A DNA stretch of 42,078 nt, taken from positions 399,441 through 441,518 of the forward strand of contig DS999222.1 in assembly GCA_000156295.1 (NCBI GenBank), in the 5' to 3' direction. Numbering within the stretch: position 1 is the first letter of the stretch; each line of letters starts with the position of its first letter. This document shows, one piece after another, positions 9,068 to 17,239 of this stretch. Made by a program: the position numbers and the translations under genes. This stretch comes from a marine gamma proteobacterium HTCC2148. Lineage in GTDB: Bacteria; Pseudomonadota; Gammaproteobacteria; Pseudomonadales; Halieaceae. The notes under the pieces were generated by a model. It saw nothing but the letters and a program-made list of their open reading frames with translations. It was not told the origin of the DNA and searched no databases.

Positions 9068-9910
9068 ATGAGCAAGTTAGCGGCGACATTATTTCTCACC
9101 ACTATTGCACAGGGTGCATTGGCCGAATGCCCTGTCCTCGAAGGGCATTTGATTCAGGGCGGATTGATCTGGGGAAATGTCCCGCCGGGGAGCACGGTGA
9201 ATCTGGATGGCTCTTCCCTCGATGTGTTAGAAGACGGCACTTTTTTTGCGGGATTTGGCCGCAATGCGGCATCCACGTCTGAGCTTGTTATCGATGGGCC
9301 GGTTTCTTGCCGCCAGACCCTCACGGTAAAATCCCGTGAATACCGTATCTCGCGGGTCGAGGGCGTTCCTCAGCAGACGGTAACGCCATCTGAGGAGCAC
9401 CTGGCGAGAATTAATCGTGAAAGAGCCATCGTCGGGGCCGCCAAGAGTCAGCGGCTGCAGCGGCCAGATCTGCTAAATAATGCCCTGGCCGGATTTGAGT
9501 GGCCTACTACAGGGCGCATCTCGGGCGTTTACGGCAGCCAGCGGATATACAATGGTACCCCCAAGAATCCTCACTATGGAGTAGACGTCGCGGTTCCGAC
9601 CGGCACCCCTGTTTACGCCCCCACGGCCGGCGTAATTACTCTGGTCGAGCCCGATTTGTTCTATTCAGGTGGCACGGTCATTCTTGATCATGGCTATGGT
9701 TTATCGTCGTCTTTCCTGCACATGAGCAAGGTTCACGTGGAAGTAGGGCAGGAAATTAGTACCGGTGACCTGATCGGCGAGGTCGGAGCGACCGGCAGAG
9801 CGACGGGTCCGCATTTAGACTGGAGGATGAGTTGGCGCAGCGAGCGCGTTGACCCTCAGTTGCTGGCGCCTCCTATGCCCAGGACGCCGCTGACCACAAG
9901 CGACGAATAG
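9068..9910 (+). CDS. Secreted M23 family metallopeptidase (LytM/peptidase M23)
   Basis: A 280-residue protein with a signal peptide (cleavage likely after QGALA) and a C-terminal M23 domain. Members cleave peptidoglycan cross-links in the periplasm or act as activators of other hydrolases. The zinc site is visible as HYGVDVAVPTGTPVYAP (His and Asp), SSSFLHMSKV and TGPHLDWRM. The last motif reads H-L-D, where the family consensus is H-x-H. This Asp-containing variant is, to my knowledge, a recurrent subfamily, so the protein may still bind metal. The N-terminal half (residues 20-140) is a small beta-rich region with no domain I recognise. GGGA precedes the ATG closely. Confidence 0.85.
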   Translation: MSKLAATLFLTTIAQGALAECPVLEGHLIQGGLIWGNVPPGSTVNLDGSSLDVLEDGTFFAGFGRNAASTSELVIDGPVSCRQTLTVKSREYRISRVEGVPQQTVTPSEEHLARINRERAIVGAAKSQRLQRPDLLNNALAGFEWPTTGRISGVYGSQRIYNGTPKNPHYGVDVAVPTGTPVYAPTAGVITLVEPDLFYSGGTVILDHGYGLSSSFLHMSKVHVEVGQEISTGDLIGEVGATGRATGPHLDWRMSWRSERVDPQLLAPPMPRTPLTTSDE

Positions 9911-9985
9911 ACTCTATCTGGCGGCTATGCCAAGGCCCCTAAAAGCCCCTATAATACTGCTCCGATTTTATCCCGCGAGAAAGCG

Positions 9986-10171
9986 ATGATCGACAAGAAG
10001 TTACTCAGCATACTGGTGTGTCCTGTCAGCAAGGCGCCACTGGAATATGATCAGGACAAAGATGAACTGGTTTGTAAGGCTTCCGGGCTAGCATATCCGG
10101 TTCGCGATGGCATTCCTGTAATGCTGGAGACGGAAGCGCGCCAGCTGACCGCCGACGAGAAGCTGGGTTAG
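9986..10171 (+). CDS. Trm112/YcaR family small zinc-ribbon-like protein
   Basis: A 61-residue protein that matches the UPF0434/Trm112 family from end to end. It starts [21 protein letters not shown], then shows a second half with [20 protein letters not shown]. The family usually has two CxxC-like pairs; here only single Cys residues remain (CPVSK and VCKAS), which is common in gammaproteobacterial YcaR. Its eukaryotic relatives activate methyltransferases; the bacterial role is unclear. The stop lies 4 bp before the HIT gene, so they form an operon. Confidence 0.88.
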   Translation: MIDKKLLSILVCPVSKAPLEYDQDKDELVCKASGLAYPVRDGIPVMLETEARQLTADEKLG

Positions 10172-10175
10172 GCCC

Positions 10176-10523
10176 ATGTCAGATACTATTTTTGGCAAGA
10201 TTGTCGCTGGCGAAATTCCCGCTGAGTTTATCTACGAGGATGATCATTGCGTTGCCATTAACGATATAGCGCCCCAGGCGCCCGTTCATGTGCTGGTAAT
10301 CCCGAAAAAAGCTATACCCCGGCTGGCCGATGCTGAGGCGCATGACCAGGACTTGTTGGGACACCTGCTGCTGGCGGCGGGTAACGTTGCCCGGCAATTG
10401 GGTGTTGAAGATGCTTTTCGCCTGATCATCAATAACGGTGAGGGCGCTGGCCAGACCGTTTTCCATTTGCACCTGCATATTATCGCCGGCAGGGAATTCG
10501 CCGAAGGGCACATGGCGGGCTGA
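10176..10523 (+). CDS. HIT family nucleotide-binding protein (HinT-like)
   Basis: A 115-residue histidine-triad protein. It starts MSDTIFGKIVAGEIPAEFIY and carries the HxHxH motif in QTVFHLHLHII near residue 100, which forms the phosphoramidate hydrolase site in HinT. HinT enzymes hydrolyse aminoacyl- and other AMP phosphoramidates in the cytosol. Length and motif order match E. coli HinT. It is 4 bp downstream of the Trm112-like gene and 33 bp upstream of alaS, so all three may be read together. Confidence 0.92.
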   Translation: MSDTIFGKIVAGEIPAEFIYEDDHCVAINDIAPQAPVHVLVIPKKAIPRLADAEAHDQDLLGHLLLAAGNVARQLGVEDAFRLIINNGEGAGQTVFHLHLHIIAGREFAEGHMAG

Positions 10524-10556
10524 GTCCCGTCTATCCGCATAACAACGAGACCGATT

Positions 10557-13157
10557 ATGAAGACCGTAGAGATACGCGAAGCGTTCCTGGATTATTTTGA
10601 GCAGCACGAGCACCAGCGTGTGGCTTCCAGTTCCCTGGTGCCCGGAGATGACCCGACCCTGCTATTCACCAATGCAGGTATGGTCCAGTTCAAGGACACC
10701 TTTCTGGGCAATGATCCCCGATCCTATGTCCGTGCCACCTCCAGTCAGCGCTGTGTTCGTGCAGGCGGCAAGCATAATGACCTGGAAAATGTGGGCTATA
10801 CCGCCCGCCACCACACATTTTTTGAGATGCTGGGGAATTTCAGCTTTGGCGATTACTTCAAGAAAGACGCTATAACATTTGCCTGGAACTTTCTCACCGG
10901 CACGCTGGGTCTTCCTCCAGAGCGCCTTTGGGTCACCTGCCATGTGTCTGATGACGAGGCAGAGGAGCTGTGGGTTAACGAAATTGGTTTTCCGCGAGAG
11001 CGGATTACTCGCCTGGATGAAGATAACTTCTGGCAGATGGGCGACACTGGCCCCTGCGGGCCATGTACCGAAATATTCTATGACCACGGCCCCGACGTGC
11101 CTGGTGGTCCTCCTGGTAGTCCCGAGGAGGACATGGATCGCTACATTGAGATCTGGAACCTGGTTTTCATGCAATTCAATCGCGACTCCTCCGGCAAAAT
11201 GCATCCCCTGCCAGCTCCTTCGGTGGATACCGGTATGGGCCTGGAGCGCATAGCGGCGGTTATGCAGCAAGTGCACAGTAACTACGAGATCGACTTGTTT
11301 CAGGCGCTGATCAAGTCGGCGGCATCCATTCTGGACGTGGATGACCTGGAGCATAACTCCCTGCGGGTCATTGCGGACCATATCCGTTCCTGTGCCTTTT
11401 TAATCGCAGATGGTGTGCTGCCAGGCAACGAGGGCAGAGGTTATGTACTGCGGCGTATTATTCGCAGGGCGGTTCGCCACGGTAATAAGCTGGGTGCCAC
11501 GCAGCCATTTTTCTTTCAGTTGACGGCGACACTGGCAAAGGAGATGGGCGGTGCCTATCCGGAATTGGTTAAGTTGCAGCCACAGATTGAAAAAGCACTT
11601 TTGACCGAAGAAGAACAGTTTGCCAAAACGCTGGACAATGGCATGCAGATCCTTGAAGAAGCCTTGGCGGGCCTGCAGGGCGATGAGATTCCCGGCGATG
11701 TGGTATTTAAGCTCTACGATACTTTTGGTTTTCCGGTGGACCTGACCAACGATATTGCCAGAGAGCGGGAACTGCGACTGGATATAGCGGGCTACGATGC
11801 GGCCATGGCCCAGCAGCGCACGCGCTCACAGGAAGGCGGAAGCTTCAAGCTTGACTATAACGATGCCCTCAAATTGGAAGGCAGCACCGAATTCACTGGC
11901 TATGACAGCCTGCGCGGTGAGGGAACGGTTACTGCATTGCTTAAAGACGGCGAGGAAGTGGATTTTCTGGGCACTGACGAAAGCGGTATTGTCGTGCTGT
12001 CTAGTACACCCTTCTACGGTGAGTCTGGGGGTCAGGTAGGCGACACCGGTTATATCACCGCCGAAGGGCTTAAGCTTGAAGTGACGAACACCACCAAGGC
12101 CTCCGATCAGCATCTTCACCATGTGAATACCCTTACCGGCACTATTCGTCAGGGCGATATTGTTCATTCCGTGGTCGATGATTCACTGCGCCAGCGAACT
12201 CGCCTTAACCACTCTGCTACGCACTTACTGCATTCGGCGTTGCGCTCTGTGCTGGGAGATCACGTTCAGCAAAAAGGTTCGCTGGTAGATTCTGAGCGTC
12301 TGCGTTTTGACTTCTCTCATTTTGAAGGTGTCACCGGCGAGGAACTCAAGCGAATCGAGAGCATAGTCAACGACCAGGTGCGCGCTAATACTGAAGTGTC
12401 TACACGCGTAATGTCCATGGACGAAGCGATAGAGGCGGGTGCGACAGCCCTGTTTGGTGAAAAATATGGTGACGAAGTGCGCGTTCTCTCTATGGGAGAG
12501 GCGGGCTTTTCCGTGGAGCTGTGCGGTGGTACCCACGTCGCGCGTACCGGCGATATAGGGCTAATGCGAATTACTTCGGAGTCAGGCGTGGCTGCAGGGG
12601 TGCGCCGAATCGAAGGTGTTACCGGAGCGGGCGCACTGGGGCAAATTGATGTGACTGAAAGGTATCTGGCTGCGGTTTGCGATGTGGTCAAGGGGAACAG
12701 CGTTAACGTGGCCGATAAAGTCGCGGGCCTGCGGCAGGAGAATCGTGAGTTAGAGAAGGAGGTCGCGCGCCTCAAGCAGAAGTTGGCCACGGGGGCAGGC
12801 ACTGACTTGACCGCCGCGGCGGTTGAGGTAGCAGGTATTAAAGTGTTGGCTGTCAACGTTGAGGGGGCCGATGCGAAGTCCCTCAGGGATGTGCTGGATC
12901 AGGTGAAGAACAAGTTGGGGTCTGGGGTGATATTGTTGTCTGCGGTCACTGATGACAAAGTGGCGCTGACTGCCGGCGTGACCAAAGACCTGACCGACAA
13001 GATCAAGGCAGGGGACCTGATGCGAGAATTTGCCACCCGGCTTGGCGGCAAGGGCGGTGGCAGGCCGGATATGGCGCAGGGCGGTGGTAGTGATGTGGCA
13101 GCCTTGACCGAGGTGTTGAAATCGGTGCCTGACTGGGTGCAGTCCCAGGTGTCCTGA
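10557..13157 (+). CDS. alaS: Alanyl-tRNA synthetase
   Basis: Charges tRNA-Ala with alanine and hydrolyses mischarged Ser- or Gly-tRNA-Ala. The 866-residue product is full length. It has the class II catalytic core ([43 protein letters not shown]), the editing domain with zinc ligands HSATH (His552 and His556) and CGGTH (Cys656 and His660), a coiled coil around residues 720-750, and the C-terminal C-Ala domain ending [12 protein letters not shown]. Its position before lysC, csrA and tRNA-Ser is the conserved gammaproteobacterial order, but no recX lies upstream. Confidence 0.98.
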   Translation: MKTVEIREAFLDYFEQHEHQRVASSSLVPGDDPTLLFTNAGMVQFKDTFLGNDPRSYVRATSSQRCVRAGGKHNDLENVGYTARHHTFFEMLGNFSFGDYFKKDAITFAWNFLTGTLGLPPERLWVTCHVSDDEAEELWVNEIGFPRERITRLDEDNFWQMGDTGPCGPCTEIFYDHGPDVPGGPPGSPEEDMDRYIEIWNLVFMQFNRDSSGKMHPLPAPSVDTGMGLERIAAVMQQVHSNYEIDLFQALIKSAASILDVDDLEHNSLRVIADHIRSCAFLIADGVLPGNEGRGYVLRRIIRRAVRHGNKLGATQPFFFQLTATLAKEMGGAYPELVKLQPQIEKALLTEEEQFAKTLDNGMQILEEALAGLQGDEIPGDVVFKLYDTFGFPVDLTNDIARERELRLDIAGYDAAMAQQRTRSQEGGSFKLDYNDALKLEGSTEFTGYDSLRGEGTVTALLKDGEEVDFLGTDESGIVVLSSTPFYGESGGQVGDTGYITAEGLKLEVTNTTKASDQHLHHVNTLTGTIRQGDIVHSVVDDSLRQRTRLNHSATHLLHSALRSVLGDHVQQKGSLVDSERLRFDFSHFEGVTGEELKRIESIVNDQVRANTEVSTRVMSMDEAIEAGATALFGEKYGDEVRVLSMGEAGFSVELCGGTHVARTGDIGLMRITSESGVAAGVRRIEGVTGAGALGQIDVTERYLAAVCDVVKGNSVNVADKVAGLRQENRELEKEVARLKQKLATGAGTDLTAAAVEVAGIKVLAVNVEGADAKSLRDVLDQVKNKLGSGVILLSAVTDDKVALTAGVTKDLTDKIKAGDLMREFATRLGGKGGGRPDMAQGGGSDVAALTEVLKSVPDWVQSQVS

Positions 13158-13301
13158 TTTGCCTTGATGTATCATAAGACTGCGGAATCCTACCGCGCTT
13201 AGCAGTTTAAATGGTGCATAATCTGGTGTTTAATGGCGCCCGTTTTTTTTATCCAAGCCTCAAGCAGGCAGTCGCGCGAAAGCGAGTGGTCAATAGCGTA
13301 C

Positions 13302-14543
13302 ATGAGCCTAATCGTACAAAAATTTGGCGGTACTTCCGTAGGAAGCATCGAGCGCATCGAACAGGTAGCCGATAAGGTTGCAGGGTTCCGTGCGGGCGGC
13401 CATTCCATTGTGGTGGTCGTGTCCGCCATGAGTGGTGAGACCAATCGCTTAATTGAGCTTGCCAGTGAGATCCAGGAACATCCCACTCCTCGAGAGATGG
13501 ATGTGCTGGTCTCTACCGGTGAACAGGTGACCACCGCACTTTTGGCCATGGCGCTTAATAAACGCGGTGTAAAAGCCAAAAGCTATAACGGCAGCCAGGT
13601 ACGTATTCTCACTGATGACGCACACACCAAAGCCAGGATTAAAGAAATCGACGATGCTCGCTTGCATGCCGATCTCAAAGAGGGTTTTGTGATTGTCGTT
13701 GCGGGTTTCCAGGGAGTGGATGAGCACGGCAACATTACTACCCTGGGCCGCGGTGGCTCTGATACTACAGCCGTGGCCTTGGCTGCTGCGCTCAAAGCCA
13801 GCGAGTGTCAGATATATACTGACGTTGACGGTGTATATACCACCGATCCACGAGTGGTGGATGGTGCCCGACGTCTAGACAAAATTACCTTTGAGGAGAT
13901 GCTGGAAATGGCCAGCATGGGCTCCAAGGTATTACAGATTCGCGCTGTCGAGTTTGCAGGCAAGTACAATGTACCCCTGCGGGTATTGCACAGCTTCCAG
14001 GAAGGTCCTGGGACCTTAATCACACTTGAGGACGACGCAGAAATGGAAACGCCAACCATAGCTGGAATAGCATTCAACCGGGACGAGGCAAAACTCACTA
14101 TCCTCGGTGTCCCCGATATGCCTGGCGTTGCCCACCATATACTGGGCCCGATTGGCGAAGCCAATATCGAAGTCGATGTGATTGTGCAGAACGTGGCCGA
14201 CGATAACACCACTGACTTTACCTTCACCGTCGGCCGGAACGACCTTCCCCGGGCAGAAGAAGTCCTGAAAAAAGTGGCTGAAGAAATCAAAGCCCTGGAA
14301 GTAAGGTCAGACAATAAGATCGCCAAAGTTTCCGTGGTTGGTGTGGGCATGCGCTCCCATGCGGGCGTCGCAAGCCAGATGTTTGCGGCGTTGGCTGAGG
14401 TTGGTATTAACATCCAGATGATTACGACTTCCGAGATCAAAATATCGGTGATTATCGAAGAAAAGTTCCTCGAGCTGGCGGTCAGGGCTCTGCACTCCTC
14501 TTTTGAGCTGGAAGAGGAACCTAACGATGAAAATGCTAACTAA
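13302..14543 (+). CDS. lysC: Aspartate kinase, lysine/threonine-sensitive type
   Basis: Phosphorylates aspartate, the first step toward lysine, threonine and methionine. The 413-residue product has the N-terminal kinase motif VQKFGGTSVGS, the FTTLGRGGSDT-type motif (here TTLGRGGSDTTAVALA), and two C-terminal ACT domains (about 265-405) starting LTILGVPDMPGVAH and VSVVGVGMRSHAGVA. This single-polypeptide layout is the class found in Pseudomonas, feedback-inhibited by lysine and threonine together. The frame extends upstream to 13233, but the conserved protein begins at the ATG at 13302, which has no strong Shine-Dalgarno. It lies 144 bp after alaS; the gap holds an 8-T run (about 13243) near a possible promoter. 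Confidence 0.95.
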   Translation: MSLIVQKFGGTSVGSIERIEQVADKVAGFRAGGHSIVVVVSAMSGETNRLIELASEIQEHPTPREMDVLVSTGEQVTTALLAMALNKRGVKAKSYNGSQVRILTDDAHTKARIKEIDDARLHADLKEGFVIVVAGFQGVDEHGNITTLGRGGSDTTAVALAAALKASECQIYTDVDGVYTTDPRVVDGARRLDKITFEEMLEMASMGSKVLQIRAVEFAGKYNVPLRVLHSFQEGPGTLITLEDDAEMETPTIAGIAFNRDEAKLTILGVPDMPGVAHHILGPIGEANIEVDVIVQNVADDNTTDFTFTVGRNDLPRAEEVLKKVAEEIKALEVRSDNKIAKVSVVGVGMRSHAGVASQMFAALAEVGINIQMITTSEIKISVIIEEKFLELAVRALHSSFELEEEPNDENAN

Positions 14544-14721
14544 GTGATATAACTTAGCGGTAGCTATCGATTAGCCGAGCGCGATTAGGTAAGATGGCGA
14601 AAATCTTAGCAATAACTATACTTAGCGCACTCGAGAACATCGCATGGACCTGCACCGCGGCGGGAATGCGGACTGCCACTGGAGGCCAAAGCTCAGGGCA
14701 GACGAGAAACTGGAGAAAACA

Positions 14722-14913
14722 ATGTTGATACTCACCCGCAGAGTGGGAGAAACACTAATGGTCGGCGATGAGATTACCGTCACCGTACTCGGTGTGAAGG
14801 GAAACCAGGTACGCATTGGTGTAAATGCGCCACGAGATGTGGCTGTTCATCGGGAAGAAATTTACGAGCGCATCCAGAGCGGCGATAAACAACCCCGAAT
14901 GAAGGACGAATAA
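14722..14913 (+). CDS. csrA: Carbon storage regulator CsrA/RsmA
   Basis: A 63-residue RNA-binding regulator that recognises GGA motifs in mRNA leaders and controls translation of many mRNAs. The conserved start [16 protein letters not shown], the central [18 protein letters not shown] and the Arg-containing [14 protein letters not shown] helix are all present. The open frame runs upstream to 14644, but GGAG sits 6 bp before the ATG at 14722 and the protein start is invariant. The GGAG of its own ribosome-binding site could be a self-recognition site, as is known for CsrA (inference). Confidence 0.97.
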   Translation: MLILTRRVGETLMVGDEITVTVLGVKGNQVRIGVNAPRDVAVHREEIYERIQSGDKQPRMKDE

Positions 14914-14939
14914 TCACCGATTAGGGCCTTCCTATGGCT

Positions 14940-14966
14940 TTGATTTTTCACTGATTGTGGTATTAT
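14940..14966 (+). promoter_or_regulatory. Probable sigma-70 promoter of tRNA-Ser
   Basis: An extended -10 (TGGTATTAT, hexamer 14961-14966) follows a TTGATT-like -35 (14940-14945) at the short spacing of 15 bp. The sequence after the -10 is GC-rich (CCCGCGCC), as in discriminators of stringently controlled stable-RNA promoters. It lies about 56 bp upstream of the mature tRNA. Confidence 0.5.
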
Positions 14967-15022
14967 CCCGCGCCTGTGTCGGGCCGCAATCGGCACAACT
15001 ACAAACGTGTTAAAACGTCTCC

Positions 15023-15113
15023 GGAGAGCTGGCCGAGTGGTCGAAGGCGCGCCCCTGCTAAGGGCGTATAGGCTTATACCCTATCGAGGGTTCGAATCCC
15101 TCGCTCTCCGCCA
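15023..15113 (+). tRNA. tRNA-Ser (anticodon GCU)
   Basis: A 91-nt class II tRNA with a 7-bp acceptor stem (GGAGAGC with GCTCTCC), a 5-bp anticodon stem (CGCCC with GGGCG) around the loop CTGCTAA, so the anticodon is GCT at 15057-15059, a long variable arm, a T arm GAGGG-TTCGAAT-CCCTC, discriminator G and an encoded CCA. It reads AGC/AGU serine codons. Its place after csrA is the conserved gammaproteobacterial order. Confidence 0.97.
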
Positions 15114-15317
15114 TAAATAAAAAAGGGCTACCCGCAGGGTGGCCCTTTTTTATTTATGGCGAATTGCGCGGACTTGGTTCAAACCCTCGTTCCATAAAAC
15201 GCGACCAAAGGAGCGTTTTAGACGCCGCAGCGCAGCGAAGGCGCCCGAAGGGGTCAAAACAGCGGAACGCCGCCCGACCCAAAGGGGGGTGTGATCAATC
15301 CCTCGCTCTCCGCCATA
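15095..15317 (+). repeat. Direct repeat of the tRNA-Ser 3' end flanking a structured spacer
   Basis: The last 19 nt of tRNA-Ser with CCA plus two more bases (15095-15115) recur exactly at 15297-15317, a 21-nt direct repeat 202 bp away. The space between them holds the terminator, then a T-arm-like GGTTCAAACC (15178-15187), a perfect 8-bp stem (TAAAACGC 15195-15202 with GCGTTTTA 15213-15220) and further GC-rich complementary stretches to about 15290. This is reminiscent of the E. coli tyrT downstream repeats, each of which begins with the tRNA 3' end. No integrase gene is seen nearby. Between the repeat and the next gene (15318-15480) I see nothing recognisable. Confidence 0.75.
15114..15157. 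terminator. Strong intrinsic terminator after tRNA-Ser
   Basis: A long hairpin begins directly after the CCA end: an A-rich arm plus AGGGCTACCC, a GCA loop, and GGGTGGCCCT followed by TTTTTTATTTAT. The arms pair over about 20 bp with one G-T wobble. It has a T-tract on the plus strand and, by symmetry, on the minus strand, so it may work in both directions. Confidence 0.9.
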
Positions 15318-15480
15318 TATCTACACGAGTTAGCAAGAGTTTATAAATCGGTAGAAATAGAAAATTCCTAGGGGTTCCTTGTGGGGTTCCTCTAGCTGAG
15401 TATTGCTGGTTGCTCAAGTTAAGTGCGCCAATGAGTGGTGTAGGCGGTAACGTTAGGCTCGCTAGTGTTTTGCGACAACC

Positions 15481-16350
15481 TCAGTGCGTTAGTTTGGTGG
15501 AACCAGACTCTGGCGCGGAAGAAAAGACAGGGGGTTCCAGGGTCGGGGAGGGCGCTTTATCTATCGTCATTTTTTCGGCAGTCAATGAAAAACCACTGCC
15601 GGGTGATTCTGTAGTTTGCTGATGTTCTGTGCGCACTGTCTCACAGAACATGTATCCGGCATTTCGCACTTTTTGGACGGGTTCATAGCTCGCAGGGATT
15701 GCCAGTTTTTTTCTCACTCGGTTGATAAGACCATCGATGGTTCTTTCATCATAAGGGCTGGATATGCTTTGTAAGTGATTTAAAAGCGAATGTCGGCTTA
15801 AAACTTGGTCACAGTTGTTCAGTAAAGCCAGAAGTATTTTGTATTCTGCGGAAGTGAGGCCGACCTCGTGGTTTATTTTATAGAAGAGCCGATGGCTGTC
15901 TAGATCCAAGTGCCAGTCGCCAAAGAATTTTTGTTCGTTGTTGTTTGGCTGCGCAATGCTTCTGGAATATCCATTGCCGCTCGTTCTTATCATCATGCGC
16001 CTAACCTTGGCGCGTAATTCCTTGATGCTAATTGGTTTTTTGATGTAGTCGTCTGCACCGAGCTCTATTGCGGCGACGACGTCAGACTCTGTCGTGTATC
16101 CGGAAACCACTATGATGCCCACTGAGGATTGCTCTCGCACTTCTCTGATTACGTCCAGACCGCTCCCATCAGGCAGCCCAATATCGACAATCAGCAGTTG
16201 GAATTCGTGTTGCTCAACTATTTTTTCAAAATGTTCTTTAGAGCGCGCTATGCTAGGGTGCAAGCCTTCTCTGGCCAGGCAGTCTTTTAACTCTGAGGCG
16301 GCTAAGGGGTCATCTTCAAGAATGAGTACTTTGGTTTCGCAGTTTCCCAC
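15481..16350 (-). CDS. Orphan OmpR/PhoB-type response regulator with C-terminal tail
   Basis: A two-component transcriptional regulator of 289 residues. The receiver domain (residues 5-120) has the acidic pocket ILEDD, the phospho-acceptor Asp56 in LLIVDIGLPDGSG and the conserved Lys105 in YIKKP. A winged-helix DNA-binding domain follows (about 145-235; LTSAEYKILLALLNN, ERTIDGLINRVRKKL, VRNAGYMF). The last 50 residues are an unusual Ser/Thr/Pro-rich tail of unknown role. An in-frame TTG lies at 16365, but GGAG sits 8 bp before the GTG at 16350, so I choose the GTG. No kinase gene is adjacent. A CRP-type palindrome lies 107 bp upstream of the start. Confidence 0.88.
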   Translation of the reverse strand: MGNCETKVLILEDDPLAASELKDCLAREGLHPSIARSKEHFEKIVEQHEFQLLIVDIGLPDGSGLDVIREVREQSSVGIIVVSGYTTESDVVAAIELGADDYIKKPISIKELRAKVRRMMIRTSGNGYSRSIAQPNNNEQKFFGDWHLDLDSHRLFYKINHEVGLTSAEYKILLALLNNCDQVLSRHSLLNHLQSISSPYDERTIDGLINRVRKKLAIPASYEPVQKVRNAGYMFCETVRTEHQQTTESPGSGFSLTAEKMTIDKAPSPTLEPPVFSSAPESGSTKLTH

Positions 16351-16456
16351 GGTAGACGCTCCCAACTGGTAATGACCGATGTTTGCGTTTTAAAAACTAA
16401 AACGGTGCACTGCCATAAGGCCTTAGTTTTGATGAGGGATCAAAATAGTTTGCTGA

Positions 16457-16478
16457 TTTTGTGAGCTAGCTCACAAAA
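16457..16478. promoter_or_regulatory. 22-bp perfect palindrome, CRP/Vfr-type operator
   Basis: A perfect 22-bp dyad centred on GAGCTAGCTC. Its core is TGTGA (16460-16464), six bases, then TCACA (16471-16475), exactly the CRP/Vfr consensus. The symmetry continues outward (GATTTT and AAAAATC) with one extra base. It could control the response regulator on the minus strand or a transcript leaving rightward. Confidence 0.65.
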
Positions 16479-16500
16479 ATCACAGACATAGGGTCCATAT

Positions 16501-16629
16501 ATGATGATTTTTGTCATTGAGTACGAAGCCGGCCTAAAAGTTGGGACAGCGGAGGTGTCGGTTATTTCGCGGGTGAGGTGGCAGTCGCTGCTAACTCATA
16601 GAGGAGCTGAAATGAGCTTTACAGGTTAA
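16501..16629 (+). CDS. Possible 42-residue small protein
   Basis: An ATG at 16501 opens 42 codons to a TAA. AGGG lies about 7 bp before the start, and the frame begins 22 bp after the CRP-type palindrome. The product has a hydrophobic, acidic start (MMIFVIEYEAG) and no recognisable domain. Nothing beyond position and the weak ribosome-binding site supports it, so it may be a chance frame. Confidence 0.2.
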   Translation: MMIFVIEYEAGLKVGTAEVSVISRVRWQSLLTHRGAEMSFTG

Positions 16630-16700
16630 CAGGGTATAACAATATGGAAATGCTAGCTAAAACTACGCAAGAGCCTACTCTGCTTATACGCCGTGTGCTG

Positions 16701-17081
16701 TTACCCTCTGCGTCGGGCTACTAAAACCTCATAGCGTCCCCTAGGCCCAATGAAACTGGAACACAGTCCGCTGGCGATGCTGATCACTATTGCACCGAAA
16801 ACCGCACTCCAGAAGCCCACAACCTCAAAGCCATCGACGAACCAGCTAGCCAGGTTGAGCATCCCCGCGTTGAGAATCAGCAGAAAAAGGCCAAGGGTGA
16901 GGAGGGTAAACGGAAGTGTGAGTAAAACCAGAAGCGGTCTCACAAAAGCATTGATCAATCCAAGTGCAATTGCTGCCCAGATCAATGCCTCGGTCGAATT
17001 GGCGCTGACACCCGGCACAAGGTATGCCGCAAGCCAGATACCGAACCCGATAATCACTGTTCTTAAAATCATACCCAACAT
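16701..17081 (-). CDS. Small membrane protein, phage-holin-4_2/YvlD-like family
   Basis: A 126-residue protein with four hydrophobic segments (for example TVIIGFGIWLAAYLVPGV, LLVLLTLPFTLLTLGLFLLI and VFGAIVISIASGLCSSFIG). The order, with NAFVRPLLVLLTLPFTLLTLG in the middle, is typical of the YvlD/phage_holin_4_2 (PF04020-like) membrane proteins. Despite the family name these are chromosomal and of unknown function, with no link to phage lysis. It ends in a basic tail (RYEVLVARRRG). It stands alone, with 158 bp to the next gene. Confidence 0.75.
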   Translation of the reverse strand: MLGMILRTVIIGFGIWLAAYLVPGVSANSTEALIWAAIALGLINAFVRPLLVLLTLPFTLLTLGLFLLILNAGMLNLASWFVDGFEVVGFWSAVFGAIVISIASGLCSSFIGPRGRYEVLVARRRG

Positions 17082-17239
17082 CGTTGCATACCACCTAAGG
17101 TATCCCGGGGCTTTCGGTCTTACTGACGTTTAGCCAGACGACCTATCGTCTATGGATGGTAACTGATGGTTTACACAGCAGAGGTTACGATTGTGCGACA
17201 AGGCACACTGTCCGTCGCCTCTTGCCGTGCGGTTACCCA

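Larger units (their letters stand above)
16351..16700. other. Regulatory intergenic region upstream of the response regulator
   Basis: About 350 bp with no confident gene. It holds an inverted repeat AAAACTAA (16393-16400) with TTAGTTTT (16423-16430), the CRP-type palindrome at 16457-16478, and a possible 42-codon plus-strand frame at 16501-16629. Near 16602 there is a GAGGAG five bases before an ATG that opens only five codons. Confidence 0.5.

Noticed and set aside
16701-17081. Phage lysis gene (holin)
   Set aside because: The family name refers to a domain common in ordinary chromosomes; no other phage genes are near.
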